From positions 62,001 to 126,000 of the forward strand of contig JAXHMK010000010.1 of the NCBI GenBank assembly GCA_034521495.1: a stretch of 64,000 nucleotides of DNA, in the 5' to 3' direction. Numbering within the stretch: position 1 is the first letter of the stretch; each line of letters starts with the position of its first letter. A model generated the notes under the pieces. The model saw nothing but the letters and a program-made list of their open reading frames with translations, was not told the origin of the DNA and made no database searches. This stretch comes from Balneolaceae bacterium. GTDB taxonomy: Bacteria > Bacteroidota > Rhodothermia > Balneolales > Balneolaceae. Both the position numbers and the translations under genes were made by a program. Below, piece after piece: positions 44,133 through 52,570 of this stretch.

Positions 44133-44963
44133 ATGTCTGCCAAATTCGATGTAGAGCATTTCAACCATATACTTCAAACATCCTGGTTGGGACAAGAGTT
44201 TATCTACCTCGAAAAAACAGATTCAACAAACTCTTACTTAAAAGGAATACCATCCCATGAACTCACCCATGGGACGGTCACCTTAGCAGATCATCAGGTA
44301 AAAGGGCGGGGACAATACGAAAGACAGTGGGAAGCTGAGCCGTTTAAAAATCTCACATTTACAATTGCCTTTCGCCCTAAGGTGAGTGACCGGCTTAATT
44401 TACTTTCACTTGCCGTGGCATTTTCTATAACAGATGTTTTGGATGAGTTTGTTGATAAATCTGTATCTCTAAAATGGCCGAATGACATTCTGATAAACGG
44501 GAAGAAAGTTGGAGGACTTTTGACAGAATGCACGTTTAACGGATCAAAGCCGGATCGTGTTCTGATAGGTTTGGGATTGAATGTGGAACAAAATCAATTC
44601 AGTACTGAAATAAGACACAAAGCCACTTCATTGAATAAGGAGACCACTCAGCCGATATCAAGAGAAAAACTTCTGAATAAACTTCTGTTGGCTATAGAAA
44701 ATATATATCTGCGATGGCACAAACAGGATGAAAGTTTAAGGCAGGATATCAGCAAGAAAATAATTGGTTACGGTGAATGGGTTGAAATTGATATCAATGG
44801 TGTAGTACCTAATCAGAAATTTAAATTTATCGGGGTTAATCCGAATGGTGAATTATTGATGTTGAATGAGCAGTTAGATGTCAATAAATTTATATATGAG
44901 CAAGTTCGAATCATCACCGGTCACCAGGGAGTTCAGGAAACAGGTACGAGCACATCTGTCTGA
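44133..44963 (+). CDS. birA: Biotin--[acetyl-CoA-carboxylase] ligase
   Basis: Attaches biotin to biotin carboxyl carrier protein. The 276-residue protein has only the catalytic and C-terminal domains; the DNA-binding helix-turn-helix of E. coli BirA is absent, so it is not a repressor. Motifs are LEKTDSTNSYL, the biotinyl-AMP loop KGRGQYERQW and KWPNDILINGKKVGGLLTE. The SH3-like end finishes near VRIITG, after which a non-family tail of 13 residues runs on and overlaps tilS. Confidence 0.92.
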   Translation: MSAKFDVEHFNHILQTSWLGQEFIYLEKTDSTNSYLKGIPSHELTHGTVTLADHQVKGRGQYERQWEAEPFKNLTFTIAFRPKVSDRLNLLSLAVAFSITDVLDEFVDKSVSLKWPNDILINGKKVGGLLTECTFNGSKPDRVLIGLGLNVEQNQFSTEIRHKATSLNKETTQPISREKLLNKLLLAIENIYLRWHKQDESLRQDISKKIIGYGEWVEIDINGVVPNQKFKFIGVNPNGELLMLNEQLDVNKFIYEQVRIITGHQGVQETGTSTSV

Positions 44964-46251
44964 ATCAAATATTCGTGTCGTAGCCGGCGTAAGTGGCGGG
45001 CCAGACTCTATGGCCATGCTTTACCTGTTGCATCGATTTGGCATAGATACAACTGCGGTGCATTGCAATTACCAATTGCGCGGTGAAGCTTCAGATAAGG
45101 ATCAGAAACTTGTGGAAGAGATCTGCGCATACTGGAATATTGAATGTGTTTCAATGCGGCTTGATTCATCCGAAACGGACGGCAATTTCCAGGATTGGGC
45201 TCGAAAGCGGCGATACCAGGCGTATGAAGATATAAAAAAAGAGTATAACGCTGATCTTATACTCACAGCTCACCATGAAGATGATCAACTCGAAACCATA
45301 CTCCAGAAAATACTGAGGGGTTCGGGGATAGAATCATGGAAGGGAATGCAGGTATTGGACAATGAACTTTTTAGGCCCTTACTAAAGATTTCCAAACAGC
45401 AGATTATGGAGTTTGTCCAAAAGTTCAATGTACCATACCGAATTGACCGCACGAATGAAGAATCTACATATGCACGAAATTTTATCAGGAATCATTGGTT
45501 TCCTGATTTAAACAGGCTTTTCCCGGGTTGGAAGCAAAATTTACAGAAACTTACAGATCGCGCGGAAGAGTTTGGACTCATGTCTGATTTAATTTTTCAG
45601 CAAGTATCAAAGAATGAGAAAAAGTTACACAGGGAGAAGATTCTTGAGCTTGATCCTAAGATAAGAGCGACAATTCTGCTTCAGTTCTTCAAAAAAAATG
45701 TTGACAATATTGAGGCCAGCCGGGGATTTTTGGAAACCAACAGAAAACTTGCAGATCTGCAAAGTGGAGCAAAGCTTCAAATTTCAGACAACTATTATTT
45801 GATTCGCGACCGGGATTTTTTCAAAATTGTTGATGATTCAGAATCAACCGAATTATATGAAAAAATTGATAAGAACCGGTTAGAATCTTCTTTGATCATA
45901 GCAGGCTGGAAATTCTCCATTAAATCACCACCTGAAATTTATTCGGATCAAGATTTGCATCTGGATCTGCATAAAGTTGAATTTCCGATAACACTACGAA
46001 GATGGAAGAATGGTGATTCATTTCAACCGCTGGGAATGGATGGAACACAGCTGGTATCAGATCATTTAACAAATCGAAAAGTCCCATCATCAAAGAAAAA
46101 ACAAGCCTTGGTCCTGGAATCTTTTGATAGAACTCTTTGCGCTGTTATATTCCCCAATTATTCGAATTTAACCGAATTGGGCACTATCTCAGAAAACGTT
46201 CGCTGTACACCTTCAACACAAAAAACGTTAACAATTACAAAGAAAAACTAA
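44878..46251 (+). CDS. tilS: tRNA(Ile)-lysidine synthetase
   Basis: Converts C34 of the AUA-reading tRNA-Ile to lysidine with ATP and lysine. Motif GVSGGPDSMAMLYLLHRF is the PP-loop; CNYQLRGEASDKDQKLVEEIC, ARKRRYQAYE and LILTAHHEDDQLETILQKILRGSG follow. The C-terminal TilS domain holds LRRWKNGDSFQPLGMDGTQLVSDHL. The product is 457 residues from ATG 44878, or 451 from ATG 44896. Either start overlaps birA by 68-86 bases in another frame, which is unusually long. Confidence 0.93.
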   Translation: MSINLYMSKFESSPVTREFRKQVRAHLSESNIRVVAGVSGGPDSMAMLYLLHRFGIDTTAVHCNYQLRGEASDKDQKLVEEICAYWNIECVSMRLDSSETDGNFQDWARKRRYQAYEDIKKEYNADLILTAHHEDDQLETILQKILRGSGIESWKGMQVLDNELFRPLLKISKQQIMEFVQKFNVPYRIDRTNEESTYARNFIRNHWFPDLNRLFPGWKQNLQKLTDRAEEFGLMSDLIFQQVSKNEKKLHREKILELDPKIRATILLQFFKKNVDNIEASRGFLETNRKLADLQSGAKLQISDNYYLIRDRDFFKIVDDSESTELYEKIDKNRLESSLIIAGWKFSIKSPPEIYSDQDLHLDLHKVEFPITLRRWKNGDSFQPLGMDGTQLVSDHLTNRKVPSSKKKQALVLESFDRTLCAVIFPNYSNLTELGTISENVRCTPSTQKTLTITKKN

Positions 46252-46254
46252 CAT

Positions 46255-46839
46255 ATGGATCTCTATCAGCCTGAGTATGTACACATCAATGGAGAGGAAT
46301 TTAGGGTATATTTAACACACGAAGAGATCCAACAGCGGATTCAGCGCTTGGGAGAGAGAGTCAGCCAAGATTATAAGGAGAAGAAACCCATATTTATTGG
46401 TGTGCTTAACGGGGCATATATTTTTCTTGCCGATTTAATGCGGTATGTGACTATTCCCTGTGAGGTGGATTTCTTAAAACTCAGTAGTTATGGTGATGAA
46501 AAAGTTTCATCGGGGCAGGTTCGGCAACTAAAGGAGATCGATGCTAATTTAAAAAACCGCCACGTAATATTGGTAGAAGATATAGTTGATACCGGATTGT
46601 CTATGAAGTACCTGGTGGACAAGGTAAATCAAATGAATCCCGCTTCTCTTTCAGTTGTTACTATGCTCCACAAAACAGATGCAACCCGTTACGATGTTCA
46701 GATAGATTATGTGGGTTTTAAAATACCAGACCTTTTTGTTTTGGGGTATGGTTTGGATTACGCCCAAGAGGGAAGAAATTTAGCTCAGATTTACATTCTA
46801 CAGAAAAAAGAGCAGAGTGAAAAGAAAACGCAATCTTAG
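46255..46839 (+). CDS. hpt: Hypoxanthine phosphoribosyltransferase
   Basis: Purine salvage enzyme that makes IMP or GMP from hypoxanthine or guanine and PRPP. The 194-residue protein has FIGVLNGAYIFLADLMRY, LSSYGDEKVSSGQ (flexible loop) and the PRPP-binding VILVEDIVDTGLSM, then VGFKIPDLFVLGYGLDYAQEGRN. It starts 3 bases after the tilS stop, so the CBM48, birA, tilS and hpt genes form one likely operon. A purine nucleoside phosphorylase that would feed it lies at 57.4 kb. Confidence 0.93.
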   Translation: MDLYQPEYVHINGEEFRVYLTHEEIQQRIQRLGERVSQDYKEKKPIFIGVLNGAYIFLADLMRYVTIPCEVDFLKLSSYGDEKVSSGQVRQLKEIDANLKNRHVILVEDIVDTGLSMKYLVDKVNQMNPASLSVVTMLHKTDATRYDVQIDYVGFKIPDLFVLGYGLDYAQEGRNLAQIYILQKKEQSEKKTQS

Positions 46840-46903
46840 GTTGCAAAGGCCCACAAAAGCTTCCTATATTTGATGCTCTTTGAGAATTACAATTTGATCG
46901 TTT

Positions 46904-46992
46904 GGAGAGGTGGCTGAGTGGTCGAAAGCGCTCCCCTGCTAAGGGAGTATACCCCTAACGGGGTATCGAGGGTTCGAATCCCTCCCTCTCCG
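46904..46992 (+). tRNA. tRNA-Ser (anticodon GCT)
   Basis: An 89-nt cloverleaf with acceptor GGAGAGG/CCTCTCC and discriminator G, D-arm GGCTGAGTGGTCGAAAGC, anticodon stem CTCCC/GGGAG around CTGCTAA (anticodon GCT), long variable arm TATACCCCTAACGGGGTATC typical of tRNA-Ser, and T-arm AGGGTTCGAATCCCT. CCA is not encoded. Confidence 0.95.
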
Positions 46993-46995
46993 CTC

Positions 46996-47034
46996 AGGCG
47001 TGTTGATTATATTAAATATCATCACGCCTTTTTA
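46996..47034 (+). terminator. Rho-independent terminator of tRNA-Ser
   Basis: AGGCGTGTTGAT pairs with ATCATCACGCCT with one mismatch, around a 10-base loop, and is followed by a T run. It begins 4 bases after the tRNA. Confidence 0.88.
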
Positions 47035-47086
47035 TATTTTATCAAGTGAGTTTACCTGACCCATCAAGTCTAAAATTTATTGCAAC

Positions 47087-47671
47087 GTGTTTTCAATTTT
47101 TGAGCTGATCCCGCCCGTTTACATTCCGCTGTTTATCTTTTTTGCCCGAATTTTAGATGTCAGTTTAGGCACACTTCGTATCATGTTTGTTTCGAAAGGA
47201 ATGCGCGGAAAAGCCACAATACTTGGTTTTGTTGAGGTACTGATTTGGATTGTGATTGTTGCTCAGATTTTTCAAAACCTTGACAACTGGCTCAATTATG
47301 TAGCATTTGCCGGAGGTTTTGCAACAGGTACATATATCGGGATGTATATCGAGGAGAGAATGAAAATGGGGGTTCAAATCTTCAGAATAATTGTAGGTGA
47401 AGAAAGTGAAATTCTGTTTGAAAAATTAAAAGAAGCTAATTTCAGAGTAACCACGATCGACGGAACAGGAAAGTACGGCCCGGTTAAAGTTTTGTTTACC
47501 GTAGCAAAAAGAAAACGCTGGCATGATCTTGCAGAGATTGTCAGCCGGTATGCACCGAATGCATTTTACTCGGTAGAAGATGTTAAACATGTCTCCATGA
47601 TGGATGAGGAAGTATTTCCACAAAAACAAGACTTAATTTCCAGAATGCTGAAATTGAAAAAGGGAATTTGA
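47087..47671 (+). CDS. UPF0316 membrane protein (DUF5698 plus DUF2179)
   Basis: A 194-residue protein starting at GTG 47087. Three N-terminal membrane helices (YIPLFIFFARILDVSLGTLR, GFVEVLIWIVIVAQIF and a third near residue 70) form the DUF5698 part. A soluble C-terminal DUF2179 domain begins near residue 105 (VGEESEILFEKLKEANFRVTTIDGTGKYGP). The motif LGTLRIMFVSKGMR is typical of UPF0316. The function is unknown; DUF2179 domains elsewhere are thought to bind ligands. Single gene. Confidence 0.87.
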   Translation: MFSIFELIPPVYIPLFIFFARILDVSLGTLRIMFVSKGMRGKATILGFVEVLIWIVIVAQIFQNLDNWLNYVAFAGGFATGTYIGMYIEERMKMGVQIFRIIVGEESEILFEKLKEANFRVTTIDGTGKYGPVKVLFTVAKRKRWHDLAEIVSRYAPNAFYSVEDVKHVSMMDEEVFPQKQDLISRMLKLKKGI

Positions 47672-48120
47672 GAAGCTGATTAGCCCGCATTCTCATCGGT
47701 TTGCCAAATCCCGTGTTTGTTTCTATCAATATCGGTAAACGAGTAAAATGACCGCAATGGAGGATTTTGGAACCAAATTTTTACCACTGTTTTTTATATT
47801 GGCAATCTTAATTGAATTTTCCACAGGTTGATCCGGGTTCCGTTATTAATGAACCGTTAATTTCACGCCCATCTTGTTTACCAGTTTTGGTTAATTCAAT
47901 ACTTCACTTCACCCTATTTCAAAACTCCCTCCAGGAACTTTTTTAAGAAATTGATTGATTTTTCGGGTTCGCCCCTGATATTCCAAGGTGAACAATGCGA
48001 TTATCTTTCTTCTGTTCTGTTTGATTGTTGATTCTGAATGACATTAAACAATCAGTAATTACGCATCTATTTAAACAAGAATCTGCATTCTTCAATAATT
48101 CAAAACAAATCAGGAATTTT
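47672..48120. other. Gap before the lipoprotein gene
   Basis: 449 bases without a recognised gene. A possible 27-codon hydrophobic peptide at 47748-47831 is listed separately. A long frame extends upstream of the lipoprotein ATG to 48025, but it adds no plausible signal and is best ignored. The lipoprotein promoter should lie here. Confidence 0.45.
47748..47831 (+). CDS. Possible 27-residue hydrophobic peptide
   Basis: An ATG frame gives MTAMEDFGTKF followed by LPLFFILAILIEFSTG and a stop. One membrane span is possible. There is no visible ribosome binding site or recognised homologue, so this may well be chance. Confidence 0.18.
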   Translation: MTAMEDFGTKFLPLFFILAILIEFSTG

Positions 48121-49065
48121 ATGAAACTAATAACCAATTTTTTCCTGTGTATTGTAATCATTGCAATGTACGCTTGCAGTGAAAATAAAAATCAGGACCA
48201 GGCTTCAACTAATAATCAATCTCAAATAACACCACCAACCTTAGAGGTAATGGCGGCAGATTATGCTTTTCAGGCACCGGATACCATTCAATCTGGTTGG
48301 ACCACATTAAGACTGATCAACAATCGTGGTATGGAGATCCATGAACTGGGCCTGGCTAAACTACCGGACGGTAAGCATCTGGGAGATTATATGAATGAGA
48401 TTATGCCGGCATGGGAAACGATTATTGAGAGATTGCAAGATGGAGAAATTAATGCATCTGAAATTGGTTCAGCTGCTTATGAAATGCTCCCCGAGTGGAA
48501 TTCAGATATCGACTATGTAAAATCAAGAGGAATGATATCTCCGGGTTATACAACAGAGAATATTATGTACCTGGAACCGGGAACCTATATGATTGAATGC
48601 TGGGTGAAAGATGCCGACGGAAGAATACATATATCAAATGGGATGATTCGTGAATTAACGGTTTTGGATGAGGCAAATAAAGCAACTGCTCCGCAAGCAG
48701 GTTATTCAATCTCCTTGACAGAAAATGGAATTGAAACGGAAGAATCCATAACCGAAGGAAGACACGTTGTGGGTGTTGATTTTGCGCTGAATGAGAAGGA
48801 TCAACTTTTTTATGATGATGTTCATCTGATTCGTACAGATAATGAAACCGATTTTACAACTATTAATGAATGGTTGGGATGGTATCAAGTGGGAGGATTA
48901 CGTGCACCGGCACCGGCTGAATTTCTGGGCGGTGCCGATGTGTACGGCTCTCTGCCGTATGGCGAAAAAGCATACTTTACCGTAAATATTGAACCAGGTG
49001 AGTATGCATGGGTTGTTCATTCACCGATGGGAGAACCGATCTTTGAGAGGTTCACGATCGAATAA
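48121..49065 (+). CDS. Lipoprotein with cupredoxin-like domains
   Basis: A 314-residue exported protein. The ATG at 48121 is chosen because it yields a lipoprotein signal peptide (FFLCIVIIAMYAC) with Cys19 as the lipidated residue. The first domain (about 40-185) resembles cupredoxin-like proteins: a beta start LEVMAADYAFQAPDTIQSGWT, His74 in MEIHELGLAKL, and C160-x9-H170-x4-M175 near its end, a plausible type 1 copper ligand set. The second domain (about 195-314) repeats the fold without Cys (PGEYAWVVHSPMGEP). I do not recognise a named family. It is probably a periplasmic or outer-membrane protein, transcribed alone. Confidence 0.65.
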   Translation: MKLITNFFLCIVIIAMYACSENKNQDQASTNNQSQITPPTLEVMAADYAFQAPDTIQSGWTTLRLINNRGMEIHELGLAKLPDGKHLGDYMNEIMPAWETIIERLQDGEINASEIGSAAYEMLPEWNSDIDYVKSRGMISPGYTTENIMYLEPGTYMIECWVKDADGRIHISNGMIRELTVLDEANKATAPQAGYSISLTENGIETEESITEGRHVVGVDFALNEKDQLFYDDVHLIRTDNETDFTTINEWLGWYQVGGLRAPAPAEFLGGADVYGSLPYGEKAYFTVNIEPGEYAWVVHSPMGEPIFERFTIE

Positions 49066-49102
49066 TTATTTCTTCTGATCTTCAAGGTTCATTCCTTTAT
49101 GC

Positions 49103-49161
49103 TTTTTACTTGTTCAAAAGTTCTGCTTTTGGGACAGACTCGAATGAAAGCTCCGCTTCTC
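49103..49161 (+). repeat. Member of the TTTACTTGTTC hairpin repeat family
   Basis: TTTTTACTTGTTC is followed by AAAAGTTCTGCTTTT and GGGAC, then a second small hairpin AAGCTCCGCTT. The flank matches 20963-20975 exactly, while the stem differs in a paired way (CGAAG/CTTCG there, AAAAG/CTTTT here). It lies in the gap between the lipoprotein and DUF3500 genes. Confidence 0.65.
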
Positions 49162-49268
49162 ATAAAACTTGAATAGCATATGGTATCTGAAGTTGTGTGT
49201 TGAGAAGAAAGCTTCTGATTTAGCTTACATTAGGTGACCTAAGAACTTTATGATCACTACATAAGCTA

Positions 49269-50279
49269 TTAATGCTGATGATGTGGTGAATCCCTATAAT
49301 GTTCGCGAAGCAAATCCTTCCCAAAATCACCATCAAAATCCCGCCATACGGTATGAATGTGGTTGGCATCATCCTGTGTATTGTCGAACTCTATCAGGAA
49401 TGTTTTCCCTTGAATACGGTAGTAGTGAGGTTCACCTACATGTGTGGCACCAGCCCAGGCAAATTTGATCTGGTTAAATTCCTCATTCTTTAGATTTTCA
49501 TATCGTTTTTCGGCGAGTTCTTCAGGCATGACTGAGAGATATTCATTGATGATATCGAGCAATAATACTTGCTGATTTTCATTCAATTCGTCCATCGTAA
49601 TCCCTTCAAACGTAAGCGGACCCGTTTCGGTAGCTACATTGGTAACAATCTCCCAAAACGCCGTTTCCAAAAAAATTGCTTTATCGAGCTGCTCATCAGA
49701 CATCGATTGAATCAACTCGATTCCCATATCTTCCTCTTTGTGCAAGGCTGTTTTTTCTCCTTCTCTTGGACCTTCGGGTATAAGAGAGGGGCGAGCTCCT
49801 AAAAATCTTGGAACCATCGAAACATCGCCTTCAACTACCGTGAAATTTAGTGATATATGATGTCCTTCAAACGACCAGGCCCATTTATCATCATTATCAG
49901 GTTCACCATAAAAAGTGGCGTAATAGAGTTCAGGGTCTCTGAAATCCGGGTTGTTTTCAATTTCGGCGAGCACATTTTCAAGCTCCATGATAGATTGGGT
50001 TTTGTCGTAACCAGTTTCGCTCAGGAATTCCTGCAGGACGTCAAAAAGCAATTCTTTTTGATTGTCATCAAGTTCTTGCAACGGAATTCCTGGTCGCGGC
50101 CACATGGCTGCCGGCAGAAAATGCCAGGTGTGTCTTGTTAAATCATTAAACGGTTTTTGGGCTTTTTCAAGTTGTTCTTCATTCAGAGAATCCAAAAACT
50201 CGATAGCAGGATTGTCTGAAATGTTAACAGGAGCAATTGAGAGTAAAAGTAGAAACAGTGCTGATATAAGGTATTTCAT
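49269..50279 (-). CDS. Secreted DUF3500 domain protein
   Basis: A 336-residue protein with a signal peptide (YLISALFLLLLSIAPV). The body matches DUF3500: KAQKPFNDLTRHTWHFLPAAMWPRPGIPL, LYYATFYGEPDNDDKWAWSFEGHHISLNFTV and, near the end, HYYRIQGKTFLIEFDNTQDDANHIHTVWRDFDGDFG. The His- and Asp-rich tail could bind metal. The family occurs in environmental Bacteroidota and Planctomycetes; the function is unknown. It is transcribed alone, 94 bases after the YjbQ gene on the same strand. Confidence 0.85.
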   Translation of the reverse strand: MKYLISALFLLLLSIAPVNISDNPAIEFLDSLNEEQLEKAQKPFNDLTRHTWHFLPAAMWPRPGIPLQELDDNQKELLFDVLQEFLSETGYDKTQSIMELENVLAEIENNPDFRDPELYYATFYGEPDNDDKWAWSFEGHHISLNFTVVEGDVSMVPRFLGARPSLIPEGPREGEKTALHKEEDMGIELIQSMSDEQLDKAIFLETAFWEIVTNVATETGPLTFEGITMDELNENQQVLLLDIINEYLSVMPEELAEKRYENLKNEEFNQIKFAWAGATHVGEPHYYRIQGKTFLIEFDNTQDDANHIHTVWRDFDGDFGKDLLREHYRDSPHHQH

Positions 50280-50373
50280 TGGCAGACTTTAAGTTATAAC
50301 ATCGATTAGTTCAATTGAATGTAAACTAAACTTTTCAAACCGCCCAATGAGAATTTCTAAACAGTACATTTGA

Positions 50374-50793
50374 TCAATCACCATGCAATGTTACAACCAG
50401 TTTTCTTGATCCGCCCCTGTTTCGGTGTTCACAAAGATAAACTCCCTGCCATGTTCCAAGATTGAATCTTCCATTGGAGACAGGAATTGTAACTGAATGA
50501 CCTAAAATAGAACTTTTCAAATGAGAGGTCATGTCATCAGATCCTTCAAGAGTGTGTTCAAACATCGACATATCTTCGGGAACCATCCGGTTGAAGTGAG
50601 TTTCAAAATCTCGTCTCACAGACGGATCGGCATTTTCGTTGATTGTCAATCCCGCGCTGGTATGTTTGATAAAAATGTGAGCCAGGCCCGTTTTGATCTC
50701 ACTCAGTTTATCGAGTTTGGAAGTAATCTCATTCGTAATCAAATGAAATCCTCTGGATTTCGGGGAAAGCGTAATCTCTTTTTGATACCACAT
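50374..50793 (-). CDS. YjbQ/UPF0047 family protein
   Basis: A 139-residue single-domain protein of the YjbQ family, annotated as secondary thiamine-phosphate synthase because E. coli YjbQ can replace ThiE weakly. The signature HTSAGLTINENADPSVRRDFE is intact, as are HLKSSILGHSVTIPVSNGRFNLGTWQGVYLCEHR (residues about 90-125) with conserved His and Glu. Upstream lies the (ACCTGAG)9 array and then the SDR gene on the same strand. Confidence 0.9.
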   Translation of the reverse strand: MWYQKEITLSPKSRGFHLITNEITSKLDKLSEIKTGLAHIFIKHTSAGLTINENADPSVRRDFETHFNRMVPEDMSMFEHTLEGSDDMTSHLKSSILGHSVTIPVSNGRFNLGTWQGVYLCEHRNRGGSRKLVVTLHGD

Positions 50794-50852
50794 TTCAGTT
50801 GACAGTTTTACTAAAATTTCAAATAAGGCTATGAATAAACTATAATATCTTT

Positions 50853-50915
50853 ACCTGAGACCTGAGACCTGAGACCTGAGACCTGAGACCTGAGACCTGA
50901 GACCTGAGACCTGAG
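50853..50915 (+). repeat. Perfect (ACCTGAG)9 tandem heptamer array
   Basis: Nine exact copies of a 7-base unit, 63 bases in total, ending 7 bases before the complement of the SDR stop codon (50923-50925). It sits in the 129-base gap between the SDR gene and yjbQ, both on the minus strand. No gene lies in this array. The perfect copies suggest recent slippage. Confidence 0.97.
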
Positions 50916-50922
50916 AAATTGA

Positions 50923-51699
50923 TCACCCAAAAATTCCTTTTATCACTCCGCCTTCGTGACTAATGGTTTGACCGGTTATGTATCCGCTATGGGGAGAAAG
51001 CAACCATGCAGCTAATGACGCCAACTCTTCAGCTTTGCCCATTCGGCCAACCGGAATATTTTTTTCCATTTTTTTCTTGGCTTCATCATAGGATACTCCC
51101 TGTATACTGCTGTTATTTTTGATGACACGATCAATAGCAGGTGTTTCATGCGCTCCGGGTGCAATTACATTGACTGTAACTCCATCTTTGGCTATTTCAA
51201 GTGCTAACGATTTTGCAAATCCTACTACGCCTGCCCGGAATGAATTACTCAAAACCAAAGAGGGCAGAGGTTGTTTCACAGACTGACTTTCAATAAAAAG
51301 CATTCGTCCATATTCCTTCTCTGTGAGAATGGGAGCGAGCCGGAGGGCCAGATCAATTTTCCAACGCATAACGAGCTGCCAGGAAGAATCCCAGTCTTTC
51401 ATGTCGGTTTCAAGAGGAGTTCCGGTTGGCGGTCCTCCGGCATTGAACAATACCCCATGAAAATCACCGGATTTTGCGGCGTTTTCAATCCGGTCGATGG
51501 TATCCTCATAAATTAAGCTACCCTGTATGATGTCAATTTGACTCTTGAAGTGGTCAAACTTTTCACGAAGCAAATCTCCGCGGCGGGCAATAAGTATGGC
51601 TTCTGCCCCTTCGATTAGTAGCTGACGAGCTACAGCTTCGCCAAATCCACTGCTGGCTCCGCATATAATGAATTTTTGATTAGTAAGCTCTAAGTCCAT
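50923..51699 (-). CDS. Short-chain dehydrogenase/reductase with altered active site
   Basis: About 258 residues from the ATG at 51699 (MDLELTNQKF); an upstream ATG at 51759 would add a non-family tail. The Rossmann fold shows IICGASSGFGEAVA, LFNAGG and the C-terminal SPHSGYITGQTISHEGG. The usual YxxxK catalytic pair is replaced by Ser151 and Arg155 in LSNSFRAGVVGFAKSLA. A subgroup annotated as SDR or 3-oxoacyl-ACP reductase-like shares the SNS pattern, so it may use another mechanism or not be an oxidoreductase. Substrate unknown. Confidence 0.85.
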   Translation of the reverse strand: MDLELTNQKFIICGASSGFGEAVARQLLIEGAEAILIARRGDLLREKFDHFKSQIDIIQGSLIYEDTIDRIENAAKSGDFHGVLFNAGGPPTGTPLETDMKDWDSSWQLVMRWKIDLALRLAPILTEKEYGRMLFIESQSVKQPLPSLVLSNSFRAGVVGFAKSLALEIAKDGVTVNVIAPGAHETPAIDRVIKNNSSIQGVSYDEAKKKMEKNIPVGRMGKAEELASLAAWLLSPHSGYITGQTISHEGGVIKGIFG

Positions 51700-51789
51700 G
51701 TTGTTAACCTGATTTTTTTGGAAGATTAAGCTATAAGTTATCAAACAATTCCAACACAAATAAATGAGAGTTGGATGAGATCTGAATCC

Positions 51790-52467
51790 TTATAAATATT
51801 TTTTACTCATTTGCTCAGCGGAAACAACTCGTTTAATTGTAGAATCATTTGTGCTGTAAACCTGATTTTCTTTTGTGTTATGACTGATGTTACAACCCAT
51901 CCCAATAATATTTTTTTCACCAATTACAGTATCATGTTGAATAGCTGAATTCAGTCCAAGAAAAGAGTAATCTCCTATTTTTACGCCGCCCCCTATTGTG
52001 GTGCAACTCAACATCACATGACTGCCAATGTTACTATGGTGCCCAATCTTTGAGCCAAATATTATTGTGTTGGATCCTACTTTAACAAAAGGTTGTAAAC
52101 TGGTAATCCCGGAGATCAAAACATTTTCGCCAAATTCTAAATCACTATAATGAGTAACACTTTCTGTAATATGGCTGATCATAGAATACCCCATCTCTTT
52201 TGACTGGTTGTATATTCGTTCTCGTACATAATTATTTCCCACTGCAATGAATAATTTGAATTCGTAAGGATTGAAGGTTTCCAAAAGTTTTTCAAAACTT
52301 ACAATAGGTACTCCTTTAAACTCGCTGGTGTCTGTTTTAAAGTTCTTTTCTACACAATATCCCGCAATGGTATGGCCGGTTTCTTTCTCTAAAAAGGTGG
52401 TGACTAATTCGGAGAGTCTACCAATACCAAAAATAATTACTTTAAAATGTTTGTTTGAAGATTTCAT
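51790..52467 (-). CDS. NeuD-like acetyltransferase with left-handed beta-helix
   Basis: A 225-residue protein with the two-part layout of NeuD/PglD sugar acyltransferases: an N-terminal Rossmann-like domain (VIIFGIGRLSELVTTFLE, later FIAVGNNYVRERIY) and a C-terminal hexapeptide-repeat helix from about residue 110 (VLISGITSLQPFVKVGSNTI, then IGHHSNIGSHVMLSCTTIGG). It probably O- or N-acetylates a surface sugar or its precursor. Divergent from typA; 91 bases upstream of the SDR gene, so they may be co-transcribed. Substrate not evident. Confidence 0.83.
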   Translation of the reverse strand: MKSSNKHFKVIIFGIGRLSELVTTFLEKETGHTIAGYCVEKNFKTDTSEFKGVPIVSFEKLLETFNPYEFKLFIAVGNNYVRERIYNQSKEMGYSMISHITESVTHYSDLEFGENVLISGITSLQPFVKVGSNTIIFGSKIGHHSNIGSHVMLSCTTIGGGVKIGDYSFLGLNSAIQHDTVIGEKNIIGMGCNISHNTKENQVYSTNDSTIKRVVSAEQMSKKYL

Positions 52468-52570
52468 CGGTTTTTTAACTGAAAATAATTTATTGAATGT
52501 AATACGAATTGAAGTTAAATAACTGTATCTTTAAGGCTTTCCAATTTTTAATAACAGTTAGTTCAATACA

